Below, one piece after another: positions 34,977 to 43,105 of a DNA stretch of 64,000 nt. The position numbers and the translations under genes are program-made. Under the pieces are notes generated by a model. The model was given only the letters and a program-made list of their open reading frames with translations. It had not been told where the DNA came from and did not search any database. Origin of the DNA: Methylotenera sp965234545 (lineage in GTDB: Bacteria > Pseudomonadota > Gammaproteobacteria > Burkholderiales > Methylophilaceae); the NCBI GenBank assembly GCA_965234545.1, contig OZ248348.1, positions 62,001-126,000 on the forward strand, in the 5' to 3' direction. Numbering within the stretch: position 1 is the stretch's first letter; the number at the start of each line of letters is the position of its first letter.

Positions 34977-35010
34977 AAGGCCAAGGTCGCGTAAAAGTGA
35001 CCTTGGCCTT
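34977..35010 (+). terminator. Strong hairpin downstream of the molybdoenzyme gene
   Basis: AAGGCCAAGGTC...GACCTTGGCCTT, twelve paired bases with a ten-base loop; the T-run is weak. It lies between convergent genes. Confidence 0.7.
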
Positions 35011-35058
35011 AGTCGTTTCTTATGCACCTAAAAGTGTAGATGCCTAAACTCAGTTGCC

Positions 35059-35487
35059 TTAGTGCGCCTTGTTAAACAAACGCTTATAAAAAATATCATG
35101 GCCATGCATACCGACTAGCATGGCCAACACAAAAATACCGGCTTGTTTTGATCCCGTGCCAAGAGCGACCAGTGCCGGTCCTGGGCAAAAGCCGGCTAGT
35201 GCCCAGCCTGCGCCAAACAATAGGCTGCCTATTACCAACTCTTTGCTAAGTTGAGTGGTGCCGGGTAAATGCACCGGCTCGTTGAATAGCGTTAGTTTTT
35301 TATTGGCTATGTAACGGAAAGCAAAAAACGTAATGCTGATGCCGCCCAGCATGACAAAAACCATGTTCGGGTTCCAATTACCCGCGATGTCCAAAAAGCC
35401 GATGATGTTGGCCGGGTTGGTCATGCCTGAGACGATTAAGCCCAATCCAAAAATAAGCCCTGCTAAAAAGGTGATGGTATTTTTCAT
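35059..35487 (-). CDS. YeeE/YedE half-transporter (PmpB-like)
   Basis: A 142-residue membrane protein with about four helices: FLAGLIFGLGLIVSGMTNP at the N-terminus and LLFGAGWALAGFCPGPALVALG, where the conserved Cys of the family lies in GFCPGPA. YeeE/YedE proteins carry thiosulfate or persulfide-type sulfur through stacked cysteines. It pairs with the adjacent half (3-bp gap) to form a complete unit and is divergent from the ArsR gene. Confidence 0.88.
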   Translation of the reverse strand: MKNTITFLAGLIFGLGLIVSGMTNPANIIGFLDIAGNWNPNMVFVMLGGISITFFAFRYIANKKLTLFNEPVHLPGTTQLSKELVIGSLLFGAGWALAGFCPGPALVALGTGSKQAGIFVLAMLVGMHGHDIFYKRLFNKAH

Positions 35488-35490
35488 GGT

Positions 35491-35934
35491 TTAGCTCGCG
35501 TGCAAAGTAAGGTAAGTAGTCACAAAGCCCGCCATCATAAAGCTGACGGTGGCCACCAAAGAGCGCAGGGACAACCGGCTTAATCCACATATGCCGTGGC
35601 CGCTGGTGCAACCCGATCCCATGCGACTGCCGAAGCCTACTAGTAAGCCCGCCATGATCAGTGTGGGGTTGCTGGCAGCGATGCTGGCCGGCGGTAAGAC
35701 GGCAATAAATGGATAAATCGTGCCAGCGCTAATTAAGCCTATGAGGAATAAGGCGCGCCAAGCAGCGTCTTGGGTAAACAGATGTTTTGGTTTAATGACG
35801 TAGGCAAAGATGCCGCTAATGCCGGCAATCTTGCCGTTAAAAAGCAGCAATAAGCTGGCACCCAAGCCTAACATCAAGCCGCCAGTTAAGGCGCTGCCCG
35901 GGGTGAAATGTAACCAATCTATGGTGAGTTGCAT
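35491..35934 (-). CDS. YeeE/YedE half-transporter (PmpA-like)
   Basis: A 147-residue membrane protein with four hydrophobic segments. The family core GFGSRMGSGCTSGHGICGLS contains two Cys expected to line the sulfur path. It is the first gene of the two-gene minus-strand unit that shares a promoter region with the ArsR regulator. The pairing of short A and B halves beside ArsR, persulfide dioxygenase and SQR genes is typical of Pmp/BigR loci. Confidence 0.88.
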   Translation of the reverse strand: MQLTIDWLHFTPGSALTGGLMLGLGASLLLLFNGKIAGISGIFAYVIKPKHLFTQDAAWRALFLIGLISAGTIYPFIAVLPPASIAASNPTLIMAGLLVGFGSRMGSGCTSGHGICGLSRLSLRSLVATVSFMMAGFVTTYLTLHAS

Positions 35935-36033
35935 GGTGAGACCCTGTAAATAATACCGTTATTTTAGTAAATATATTTTTATATAACTATATACTCATGT
36001 AATATAAACAAACAGTTTTATTTTAAGGGACCA
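35935..36033. promoter_or_regulatory. Divergent promoter/operator region between pmp-like genes and arsR
   Basis: A 99-bp AT-rich gap. TATATAACTATATA at 35980-35993 is an imperfect palindrome of the kind bound by ArsR/BigR regulators, and the same bases could serve as -10 elements on both strands. AAGGGA precedes the arsR ATG. Confidence 0.5.
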
Positions 36034-36390
36034 ATGATGCAATTAGATGACCAAGCTTACGCACGTATAGCCAGATACTTTCAGTTATTGGCCGAACCCA
36101 TGCGCTTGAAAATCCTAAACGGCCTGCGCGATGGCGAGAAAAACGTCAGCGAATTGGTGGCGCTATCCGGCGGCACGCAAGCCAATGTGTCCAAGCACCT
36201 CACTATGTTAAGCGCGGCCAATTTGATTCAACGCGAGGCCAGAGGCACCAAAGCCTATTACAGCATAGTAGACCAGCAGATTTTTGACTTGTGTGCTTTG
36301 GTTTGCGGTCAATTGGCCATGCAAATGAGCACGGTCGCCGCAGCCAACGAAAGCTTTATTTCAGCCATGCAAAGCCAGGCTAATTCATAA
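36034..36390 (+). CDS. ArsR-family regulator of the sulfide module
   Basis: A 118-residue winged-helix repressor: AEPMRLKILNGLRDGEKNVS, recognition helix region GGTQANVSKHLTML and wing LIQREARGTKAYYSIVD. In the sulfide-sensing members BigR and SqrR two Cys, one in the N-terminal helix region and one near the C-terminus, form a tetrasulfide. Here the N-terminal position is Asn (ILNGL) and the only cysteines are Cys87 and Cys91 (FDLCALVCG). Its location before persulfide dioxygenase and SQR genes suggests it still senses sulfide species, perhaps with the CxxxC pair. Confidence 0.88.
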   Translation: MMQLDDQAYARIARYFQLLAEPMRLKILNGLRDGEKNVSELVALSGGTQANVSKHLTMLSAANLIQREARGTKAYYSIVDQQIFDLCALVCGQLAMQMSTVAAANESFISAMQSQANS

Positions 36391-36407
36391 TACCCAAGGG
36401 AGATAAC

Positions 36408-37112
36408 ATGATTTTTAAACAATTTTTTGAGCCCGACACCAGCACCTTTACCTACTTATTGGCTTGTGAAAAAACCAAGCAAGCGGTCTTGATAGACACA
36501 GTGGAATCGGAAGTGCCGACCTATATGCAAGCGCTGGCTGGGCAAGATTTGAAATTGGTGTATACCCTAGAAACGCATGTGCATGCCGATCACGTGACTG
36601 GGGCCGATAGCTTGCGCCAAAAGCTAGGCAGCAAGAGTGTGGTGCACCGCGATGCCGGTGCCATGTGCGGCGACTTGCTAGTGACCGACGGCGTGCATCT
36701 GATAGTGGGCAGTTTGGATTTAGAGGTGCGCTACACACCAGGCCATACTAACGGCTGCATTAGTTTCTTTGCCGGCGATCGTATATTTACCGGCGATTCT
36801 TTGTTGATTGGTGGTTGCGGCCGTACGGACTTTCAAAGTGGCGACTCCGGTATGTTGTACGACAGCATACACGCGCAAATTTTCAGCTTAGCCGACGACG
36901 TGATTATCTACCCTGGCCACGATTACAATGGCAACACGCAATCCACCGTGGGCAACGAACGTAAAAACAATAAACGCCTGGGCGACAACAGAAGCCGTGA
37001 GGATTTTATTAAAATCATGAGTGAGCTTAAATTGGCTTACCCAAAATACATAGACGTGGCATTGCCAGCGAACCAAGCTTGTGGTCGCATTGCGCCAGCA
37101 CAAGCCGCTTAA
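36408..37112 (+). CDS. ETHE1-like persulfide dioxygenase (MBL fold)
   Basis: Oxidises glutathione persulfide to sulfite and glutathione in sulfide detoxification. The metallo-beta-lactamase motif ETHVHADHVTGA supplies the iron ligands, with further ligands in YTPGHTNGC, TGDSLLIGGCGRTDFQSGD and YPGHDYNG. Length 234 residues fits ETHE1/PDO proteins. A good RBS (GGGAG) lies 17 bp after the arsR stop, so it is in the same operon. Confidence 0.92.
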   Translation: MIFKQFFEPDTSTFTYLLACEKTKQAVLIDTVESEVPTYMQALAGQDLKLVYTLETHVHADHVTGADSLRQKLGSKSVVHRDAGAMCGDLLVTDGVHLIVGSLDLEVRYTPGHTNGCISFFAGDRIFTGDSLLIGGCGRTDFQSGDSGMLYDSIHAQIFSLADDVIIYPGHDYNGNTQSTVGNERKNNKRLGDNRSREDFIKIMSELKLAYPKYIDVALPANQACGRIAPAQAA

Positions 37113-37147
37113 GAGCGGGCTAAATAAATAATGAGGGGATGCAAAAA

Positions 37148-38824
37148 ATGAAGTTAGCGAATTTAGCAAAAGGCGTGTTGGTTGCAGATCAAATTTTGCC
37201 TGAGGATTTAAAAGACCTTGCTGCGCTAGGGATTAAAACTATCTTTTGCCATCGACCCGATGGCGAAGGCGCCGATCAGCCGAATTTTGCGGAAATTGCT
37301 CAAGCGGCTAAAAAGCTAAAAATCAAAACGCATTATTTGCCTGTGGTGAGCGGCAAGATCTCTGACGCTGATGTAACAGCCTTTTCTGAATTATTTAAAG
37401 AGGTGAAACAGCCGGTGTTGGGCTATTGCCGTTCAGGCATGCGCGCGGCTTCGCTGTGGGCCTTGAGCCAAGGTGCGACCCTAGGTCTGGCGCAAACCTT
37501 AGAAGCCGGCAAGCAAGCCGGTTTTGATTTGTCAGGATTAACGCAACGCATCGTTGGCACGCAAGTAAACAATGCCAGCGTTATCCACCATGAAGTGGTC
37601 ATTATTGGCGGCGGCGCGGCAGGGGTGGCAGTCGCCTCCAGCTTGTTGTCGCGAAACAGCAAATTGGATGTGGCCATTATTGATCCAGCCGATACGCATT
37701 ATTACCAACCGGGTTGGACCATGGTAGGCGGCGGTGTCTTTAAACCGGCCACCACGGTTAAGACCATGGCCTCGGTCATCCCATCCAAAGCCAAATGGAT
37801 ACAAGCCGCTGTGGCTGGCTTTGAGCCGGATGCCAAGCAAGTTATTTTAGAGGGCTGCCGTCCTATTAGTTACGATGCCTTGATTGTCTGCCCAGGCTTA
37901 AAGCTCAATTGGCATGGCATAGAAGGCTTGGTGGAAACCCTAGGGCAAAATGGCGTGACCTCTAACTACCGTTATGACCTAGCGCAATACACTTGGGAAT
38001 TGGTTAAAAAATTCAAAAAAGGCCGCGCTGTTTTCACCCAGCCACCCATGCCCATCAAGTGCGCTGGGGCCCCGCAAAAAGCCATGTATTTGTCGGCCGA
38101 CCATTGGCTAAGAAGTGGCCATTTAGCCGACGTTGATATTGAATTTTATAATTCGGGCCCGGTGTTGTTTGGCGTAAAAGAATACGTGCCGGCTCTAATG
38201 GAATACGTAAAGCGCTATCGGGCTAAATTAAACTTTAACCACCGCTTAACAAAAATTGATGGCCCGGCTAAAAAAGCCTGGTTCACCGCCACCGATGCCG
38301 ATGGCAACACTTCGACGCTAGAGACCAGCTTTGACATGATCCACGTGGTGCCGCCGCAACAAGCGCCAGACTTTATTCGTGCCAGTAGTTTGGTCGATGC
38401 CGCCGGTTGGGTGGACGTCAGTCAAGACACCTTGCAGCACAAGCGCTACCCGAGCATTTATGCATTGGGTGACGTGACCAATTGCCCCAATGCAAAAACC
38501 GCAGCGGCAGCGCGTAAACAAGCGCCGGTGGTCGCCACTAACGTCTTGTTCGATTTGAATAAAGGCCAACACCGCGCCGCTTACGATGGCTACGGCTCTT
38601 GCCCATTAACGGTACAGCGCGGCAAAATTGTCTTAGCCGAGTTTGGTTTTGGCGGTCGCTTAATGCCGAGTTTCCCTAAGTGGATTATTAATAGCCAACA
38701 ACCATCCCGTTTAGCCTGGATTTTAAAAGAGCGAATTTTGCCGCCTATTTATTGGTGGGCCATGCTTAAGGGCAGGGAGTGGTTAGCTAAACCGATTAAG
38801 CTTGATGCCGATAAAGCGCTTTAA
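37148..38824 (+). CDS. Fusion of DUF442/rhodanese-like sulfurtransferase and sulfide:quinone oxidoreductase-type flavoprotein
   Basis: Residues 1 to about 135 are a TIGR01244/DUF442 (Blh-type) domain with the rhodanese-like active loop GYCRSGMRAASLW. Residues about 145-555 are an SQR-type FAD enzyme: VIIGGGAAGVAVASSLL, YYQPGWTMVGGGV, LIVCPGLKLNWHGIEG, PPMPIKCAGAPQKAMYL and IYALGDVTNCPNAKTAAA, with cysteines positioned as in type II SQR. The start at 37148 is preferred over the ATG at 37139, because GAGGGG abuts the earlier ATG but is nine bases from the later one. It oxidises sulfide with electrons passed to quinone and hands on persulfide sulfur. Confidence 0.9.
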   Translation: MKLANLAKGVLVADQILPEDLKDLAALGIKTIFCHRPDGEGADQPNFAEIAQAAKKLKIKTHYLPVVSGKISDADVTAFSELFKEVKQPVLGYCRSGMRAASLWALSQGATLGLAQTLEAGKQAGFDLSGLTQRIVGTQVNNASVIHHEVVIIGGGAAGVAVASSLLSRNSKLDVAIIDPADTHYYQPGWTMVGGGVFKPATTVKTMASVIPSKAKWIQAAVAGFEPDAKQVILEGCRPISYDALIVCPGLKLNWHGIEGLVETLGQNGVTSNYRYDLAQYTWELVKKFKKGRAVFTQPPMPIKCAGAPQKAMYLSADHWLRSGHLADVDIEFYNSGPVLFGVKEYVPALMEYVKRYRAKLNFNHRLTKIDGPAKKAWFTATDADGNTSTLETSFDMIHVVPPQQAPDFIRASSLVDAAGWVDVSQDTLQHKRYPSIYALGDVTNCPNAKTAAAARKQAPVVATNVLFDLNKGQHRAAYDGYGSCPLTVQRGKIVLAEFGFGGRLMPSFPKWIINSQQPSRLAWILKERILPPIYWWAMLKGREWLAKPIKLDADKAL

Positions 38825-38841
38825 TTTTTTGAGGAGAATCT

Positions 38842-39690
38842 GTGCTTGATCCTATCCATATAAGCCTTTTACTCGGACTGTTTGTCGGCTTGGTCTTAGC
38901 CATCACGGGTGCCGGCGGGGCGATACTTTCCTTGCCACTGTTGGTGTTTTTCTTAAACCTAAAAATGATCGATGCTGCGCCCATCTCCTTGATGGCCATC
39001 ACCTTATCGGCCGGTTTGGCCGCCGCATTGGGATTGCGCTTGGGCATAGTCCGCTACAAAGCAGCGACCCTGCTAGCTAGCTTTGGGGTGTTGTGCGCAC
39101 CACTGGGTGTGCTAGCTGCGCATCAATTACCCGAGACAGCCTTGGCCGTTTTATTTTCTGTGGTGTTGTTGATCGTGTCGATTCGGTCTTTTCAAAAGTT
39201 TAAAAAGCCTACCCTCTTGATAGGGGACGATTGCGATGACCCAAACGGTTGCGATGACGATGAAAAACCCGAGCCGGCTTGCTCGGTTAATCCAGCCACC
39301 TCTAAATTATTTTGGACCGCGCCTTGCACCAAGCGCCTGATTTTAACCGGCGGTTTTTCTGGCTTTTTGTCTGGGCTATTGGGGGTAGGCGGTGGCTTCA
39401 TTATTGTGCCCACCCTGCACAGCATCAGCAACCTAGAAAGCAAAATGATAGTGGCCACCTCACTGGCTGTTATCAGTTTGGTGTCCATGGTTAGCGCCTT
39501 CTCTTATGCCGGCAACGGCACTATTTTATGGCCTATTGCCTTACCGTTTGTTGGGGCGACACTGGTCGGCATGTTGCTTGGTAGAACGCTGCACGGCAAA
39601 ATTTCCAGCCACGTCAGCGTGCTTATTTTTGCGCTCTTGTCTTCGGCCATCGCTGTTCTGATGTTGGCTAAAACCTTTTTCACTTTCTAG
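38842..39690 (+). CDS. TauE/SafE-family sulfite/organosulfur exporter with Asp/Cys-rich loop
   Basis: A 282-residue membrane protein with two repeats of about four helices, each starting with a Gly-rich motif (GLVLAITGAGGAILSLPLL; SGLLGVGGGFIIVPTL). The start is GTG at 38842 with GAGGAG five bases upstream. Between the repeats, residues about 125-162 form a hydrophilic loop with clustered Asp and four Cys (DDCDDPNGCDDDEKPEPAC and a Cys at 162), which is unusual. It ends the sulfide operon and likely exports sulfite made by the dioxygenase. Confidence 0.9.
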   Translation: MLDPIHISLLLGLFVGLVLAITGAGGAILSLPLLVFFLNLKMIDAAPISLMAITLSAGLAAALGLRLGIVRYKAATLLASFGVLCAPLGVLAAHQLPETALAVLFSVVLLIVSIRSFQKFKKPTLLIGDDCDDPNGCDDDEKPEPACSVNPATSKLFWTAPCTKRLILTGGFSGFLSGLLGVGGGFIIVPTLHSISNLESKMIVATSLAVISLVSMVSAFSYAGNGTILWPIALPFVGATLVGMLLGRTLHGKISSHVSVLIFALLSSAIAVLMLAKTFFTF

Positions 39691-39774
39691 TTTTTTGCTA
39701 CTTGGCTAAAATTAGTCTGAAAAAAGAGCCGTGCTCACGCCCGGTTCTTTTTATTTAAAGCATTAGATCACGCT

Positions 39775-39818
39775 TGACTTTAGTTCTAACTAGAACTATA
39801 TTGGTTCTAGTTAGAACT
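39775..39818 (+). promoter_or_regulatory. marR promoter with overlapping palindromic operator
   Basis: AGTTCTAACTAGAAC (39782-39796) and GTTCTAGTTAGAACT (39804-39818) are perfect reverse complements separated by seven bases. They embed a -10 TATATT (39797-39802) and abut a -35 TTGACT (39775-39780, 16-bp spacer). MarR binding would block RNA polymerase, so autoregulation is likely. Confidence 0.88.
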
Positions 39819-39831
39819 AAATAGGCCTAGT

Positions 39832-40257
39832 ATGGAATTTTTACCTTTACTTAGAGAACTCGCTAGCACTTACCAGGCATTCGAGAAATTCTCAACACCA
39901 CATGTTAAATCGATGAACTTAACTTCGTCGCAATTTGACGTAATTGCCACCTTGGGCAATCAACCGCCCATGACCTGCAGAGAATTGGGCGAGAAAACGC
40001 TTATTACCAAAGGCACATTGACCGGAATATTGGATCGCCTAGAATCAAAAAAAATTGTCGAGCGTGCTGTCAATGAGGACGATGGCAGAAGTCAAAAAAT
40101 ACAGTTGACGGCCAGCGGTCAAGCCATGTTCGCGCACGCTTTTCCTAGCCACATGCAACACCTCGAAAAAGCCTTTACGCAATTAAGCGCAGAAGAAATG
40201 CTTAAGCTTTCCAACGCTCTTAAAAAGCTCAGAGGCGCGATGGAAAACCACACTTAA
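39832..40257 (+). CDS. MarR-family transcriptional regulator
   Basis: A 141-residue winged-helix protein: LTSSQFDVIATLGNQPPMTC, recognition helix GEKTLITKGTLTGILDRLES and wing region RAVNEDDGRSQKIQLTASG. It starts 14 bases after the large palindrome. It is first in a three-gene operon with YceI and CDGSH proteins, spaced by 15 and 21 bases. The inducing ligand is unknown. Confidence 0.93.
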   Translation: MEFLPLLRELASTYQAFEKFSTPHVKSMNLTSSQFDVIATLGNQPPMTCRELGEKTLITKGTLTGILDRLESKKIVERAVNEDDGRSQKIQLTASGQAMFAHAFPSHMQHLEKAFTQLSAEEMLKLSNALKKLRGAMENHT

Positions 40258-40272
40258 TTTAAAGGATAGACA

Positions 40273-40839
40273 ATGAAAAATATAACAGCAGCAATAGCTT
40301 TGATGATGACGATGAGTTCGGCTTGGGCTGCCCCGGAAACCTACGTGATAGACAGCAAGCACACGCTCCCCAGGTTTTCATACAACCATTTCGGCTACTC
40401 CACGCAATTGAGCCGGTTTGATAAAACAAGCGGCACCATCGTGCTGGATAAGGTGGCAAAGCAAGGGTCTGCTAACGTGACCATAGACACCACTTCGATT
40501 AATACGGGATATGCTTTATTTAACGAGCATATCCAAAAAGAAGATTTTTTTGATACGGCCAAATTCCCTATCGCCACTTTTATATCGAGTAAGTTTAATT
40601 TCGATGCTGACAAAATTAAATCAATTGATGGCGTGCTGACCATTAAAGGCATTAGTAAAGAGGTGACACTGACGCTTAGCAGCTTCCTGTGCATGCCACA
40701 CCCCATGGCCAAAAAAGAAGCCTGTGGCGTGAATGCCAGCACCGTTATTAAACGCAGTGATTTCAATATGAGCAAGCATGTGCCTTACGTCAGTGATGAA
40801 ATAACGATCGATATTCCCGTTGAAGCCATTAAGCAATAA
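40273..40839 (+). CDS. YceI-family periplasmic lipid/isoprenoid-binding protein
   Basis: A 188-residue secreted protein: signal peptide ITAAIALMMTMSSAWA, then the YceI lipocalin-like barrel (YVIDSKHTLPRFSYNHFGY, KTSGTIVLDK, FDTAKFPIATFISSKF, GVLTIKGISKEVTL). The family binds polyisoprenoid or other hydrophobic ligands in the periplasm, often under stress control. It has an AAAGGA RBS and is the second gene of the MarR operon. Confidence 0.92.
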   Translation: MKNITAAIALMMTMSSAWAAPETYVIDSKHTLPRFSYNHFGYSTQLSRFDKTSGTIVLDKVAKQGSANVTIDTTSINTGYALFNEHIQKEDFFDTAKFPIATFISSKFNFDADKIKSIDGVLTIKGISKEVTLTLSSFLCMPHPMAKKEACGVNASTVIKRSDFNMSKHVPYVSDEITIDIPVEAIKQ

Positions 40840-40860
40840 ACAACCTTAAGGAGAAAAGTG

Positions 40861-41097
40861 ATGCAAGCAGAAATCCCACAAAAAAGCCCCTATGCAGTTG
40901 CCGTTGAAAGTGGCAAAACCTACTATTGGTGTTCCTGCGGGAAAAGCAAAACCCAACCATTCTGCGATGGTGCGCATCAGGGTAGCCCATTCTCCCCCGT
41001 GGCATTTACCGCCACTGAAAATAAAACAGTGTATTTCTGTGGCTGTAAAATCACCGCTAACCAACCTTTTTGCGATGGAGCACACAGCACACTGTAA
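40861..41097 (+). CDS. Double-CDGSH iron-sulfur protein
   Basis: A 78-residue cytoplasmic protein with two CDGSH zinc-finger-type [2Fe-2S] motifs: CSCGKSKTQPFCDGAH and CGCKITANQPFCDGAH. Each has the CxC-x2-x4-PFCDGAH layout with three Cys and one His. The ATG at 40861 is preferred to the overlapping GTG at 40858 because AAGGAG is seven bases away. Such proteins are redox-sensitive cluster carriers or electron donors. Their operon partners suggest a stress response. Confidence 0.92.
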   Translation: MQAEIPQKSPYAVAVESGKTYYWCSCGKSKTQPFCDGAHQGSPFSPVAFTATENKTVYFCGCKITANQPFCDGAHSTL

Positions 41098-41191
41098 GCA
41101 CGAATAAATACTTGGGTAGGCAAAAAGAAGGGTCGCGTTAGGCGGCCTTTTTTTGGTTTATCAAATTGAGAGAATAGAAAGTGCTAGGCAT

Positions 41192-41216
41192 AAAAAAAGC
41201 CCACATGTCTGTGAGC
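41192..41216 (-). terminator. Terminator of tRNA-Leu
   Basis: Minus-strand AGCTCAC-AGACAT-GTGGGCT (one G-T pair) followed by TTTTTTT, ending about ten bases past the tRNA CCA. Confidence 0.85.
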
Positions 41217-41226
41217 TAAATTTTAT

Positions 41227-41311
41227 TGGTGCCGGCGAAGAGACTCGAACTCTTACGACCTAAGTCACAACCACCTCAAGGTTGCGTGTCTACCAATTCC
41301 ACCACGTCGGC
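41227..41311 (-). tRNA. tRNA-Leu (anticodon GAG)
   Basis: Minus-strand 85-base cloverleaf with encoded CCA. The anticodon stem CAACC/GGTTG encloses TTGAGGT, which gives GAG. The long variable arm expected for tRNA-Leu is present, the T-arm is GAGTTCGAGTCTC, and the acceptor GCCGACG/CGCCGGC has one mismatch. Confidence 0.95.
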
Positions 41312-41483
41312 CTAAGGTCGTCATTATAGCGTATTTCACTGGCAACTCCCTCAACTCGAAAAAGGATCGTTTTGTACGATTGTATTTGGCCAGTTTTATA
41401 TTTTTTTGATTTATGATGTAAAAAATATCTTTTAAATAGCGTATATTTATCACAGCAATCCTGCTTTTTATAAAGGAACCACA

Positions 41484-41798
41484 ATGAATAAATTACTTTT
41501 GGCAGCGCTCATTTTAAGTTTAACCGCACTAGGCTACTTAGGATTCAAGCAATATGGCGATGATAATTACGGGACTAGACCTACCATTGCCGATGCAGCA
41601 AATCATAACAATCAAATGAACGAATGCGTTAAATTGGCTTTAGAAAAACACCCTGGCGCCATGCTGGAAACGGAAGTTGAAATGGAAGATGGCCAACTCA
41701 TTACCGATGTGGACATTCAAGGTGACGACGGTAAAAAGTGGGAAGTGGAGTGTGTTTTAGCTACCAAGGAATTGATTGAAGATAAGCTAGAAAACTAA
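41484..41798 (+). CDS. Small PepSY-like secreted/anchored protein
   Basis: A 104-residue protein with an N-terminal hydrophobic signal or anchor (LLLAALILSLTALGYLGF) and a PepSY-like domain: CVKLALEKHPGAMLETEVEM and ITDVDIQGDDGKKWEVECVL. It should act in the periplasm; PepSY domains often inhibit or sense proteases or bind metal. It has an AAGGAA RBS and is followed 31 bp later by a strong terminator, so it is monocistronic. Confidence 0.78.
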   Translation: MNKLLLAALILSLTALGYLGFKQYGDDNYGTRPTIADAANHNNQMNECVKLALEKHPGAMLETEVEMEDGQLITDVDIQGDDGKKWEVECVLATKELIEDKLEN

Positions 41799-41828
41799 AC
41801 CCACCCAAATAATTTTAGTTTAAACATT

Positions 41829-41854
41829 AAAAAGGGAGCCATGGCTCCCTTTTT
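41829..41854. terminator. Perfectly symmetrical terminator
   Basis: AAAAAGGGAGCC-AT-GGCTCCCTTTTT: a twelve-base stem with A/T runs on both sides, functional in either direction. Confidence 0.9.
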
Positions 41855-41905
41855 GGTTTAGTCTAATTTTAGAATATCCCACTAATAGATTTATCAGGCT
41901 TTAAA

Positions 41906-42154
41906 TTGTTTCAACAGTATTTTTATAGCGGCTTGTTAGGCGACGCTTATTCAACAATTAAATTAACAAATTTATTGACCAGTGGCGATATAAAAATTAT
42001 TGATAAGAAAACAAGAGGCCAACCTAATACAAAGTTAGAAGGCCATTTATCTAAGAATATTCTTGTTGATGGCGTGTTTATAAATGTAATAACCCCGCTC
42101 ACGATTAGAGCGGTATTAAATGACATTAGTAATGCAAAAATTACGCTGCGATAG
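41906..42154 (+). pseudogene. Possible gene remnant or small unknown ORF
   Basis: An 82-codon frame with only a TTG start and no RBS. It translates to protein-like sequence (LTSGDIKIIDKKTRGQPNTK, NILVDGVFINVITPL) with low-GC codon use like the following genes. It lies just after a terminator and converges with the hydrolase gene. It may be the remainder of a larger gene in the AT-rich segment; a functional protein is doubtful. Confidence 0.25.
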
Positions 42155-42196
42155 CGAGAAGAAAGTTTAATGGCCATATAAATCCATAAATGCAAA

Positions 42197-43048
42197 TTAG
42201 TTTGCTAATAAGATGGCTGTTATTTTGTCTGGATTATCTACAAATGCGAAATGACCTGTATTGGCGATAGTAGAAATTGAAATGCCACCTAATTGTTTCG
42301 CAGTGTTTTCTCTTTCAGCAACAGTTGACCAGTCATGCTGACCATAAATCAGTTTAACCGGTGCTTTCACTCCTGAATAAAGCGATTTAGCCTTAGCCCA
42401 AGACTGCCATCCAGCAAAGGTGCTGCGCTCAACATGCCTATATCCTTTACGTCTGCCAACTCGATCAAACTCTTTCAATAGTTCTAAAGGCATCCAGCGT
42501 TTATTTTTTAATCCACCCTTCAAGATAATGCCAAGAAATAGTATGTTTTCCATGGCGGCAACTACCGCGCCGACATACGGAATGGCAAATTGGCTAATCA
42601 CAAAATTTGCCAGAAAATTTCCACGCCTCACCCCATCACCATATTTTTTATCGTAATCATAAGGGTTGGAAGACACTACTTCTTTAATGCGATTAGGTAA
42701 TTGACTTGCAACTGTCAAAGCTAAAACACCACCGATCGATTCGCCAACTAGGGTGACTTCTTTTAGGTCTAGTCTTTCAATGAACGCTATTACCGCGCTT
42801 CTGAAGTAGGGCTCATCATAATTCGCATTGGTATCAATAGAAGAGTAACCATGCCCAGGTAAATCTATTGCATAAACAGTGTAGTGTTTTGCGAGTTGAG
42901 GAATCACATTTTCAAAGTAATCTAGTTGTGTGCGAATAGTGTGCATAAGAATCAATGGATCACCATTGCCCGTTTTCAAATAACGCAGTGATCTGTTTTC
43001 ATTGATTTTTAGTTCAGAGATATTGCCAATATTGGATAAGTTTTTCAT
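42197..43048 (-). CDS. Alpha/beta-fold hydrolase
   Basis: About 283 residues from the ATG at 43048, which has GGGACA upstream; the ATG at 43060 has no RBS. The fold marks are present: oxyanion region DPLILMHTIRTQLDYFE, nucleophile elbow VGESIGGVLALT (Ser), acid in IYGQHDWSTVAER (Asp) and base in IANTGHFAFVDNP (His). The substrate is unknown. It lies 57 bp after the SDR gene on the same strand and is likely in one operon controlled by the divergent TetR. Codon use is clearly AT-rich relative to most of the window. Confidence 0.9.
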   Translation of the reverse strand: MKNLSNIGNISELKINENRSLRYLKTGNGDPLILMHTIRTQLDYFENVIPQLAKHYTVYAIDLPGHGYSSIDTNANYDEPYFRSAVIAFIERLDLKEVTLVGESIGGVLALTVASQLPNRIKEVVSSNPYDYDKKYGDGVRRGNFLANFVISQFAIPYVGAVVAAMENILFLGIILKGGLKNKRWMPLELLKEFDRVGRRKGYRHVERSTFAGWQSWAKAKSLYSGVKAPVKLIYGQHDWSTVAERENTAKQLGGISISTIANTGHFAFVDNPDKITAILLAN

Positions 43049-43105
43049 TTTGTGTCCCATGAATTAGTAATTTAAATGCTATGAATTAAAACGTATTTGA
43101 ATTTT

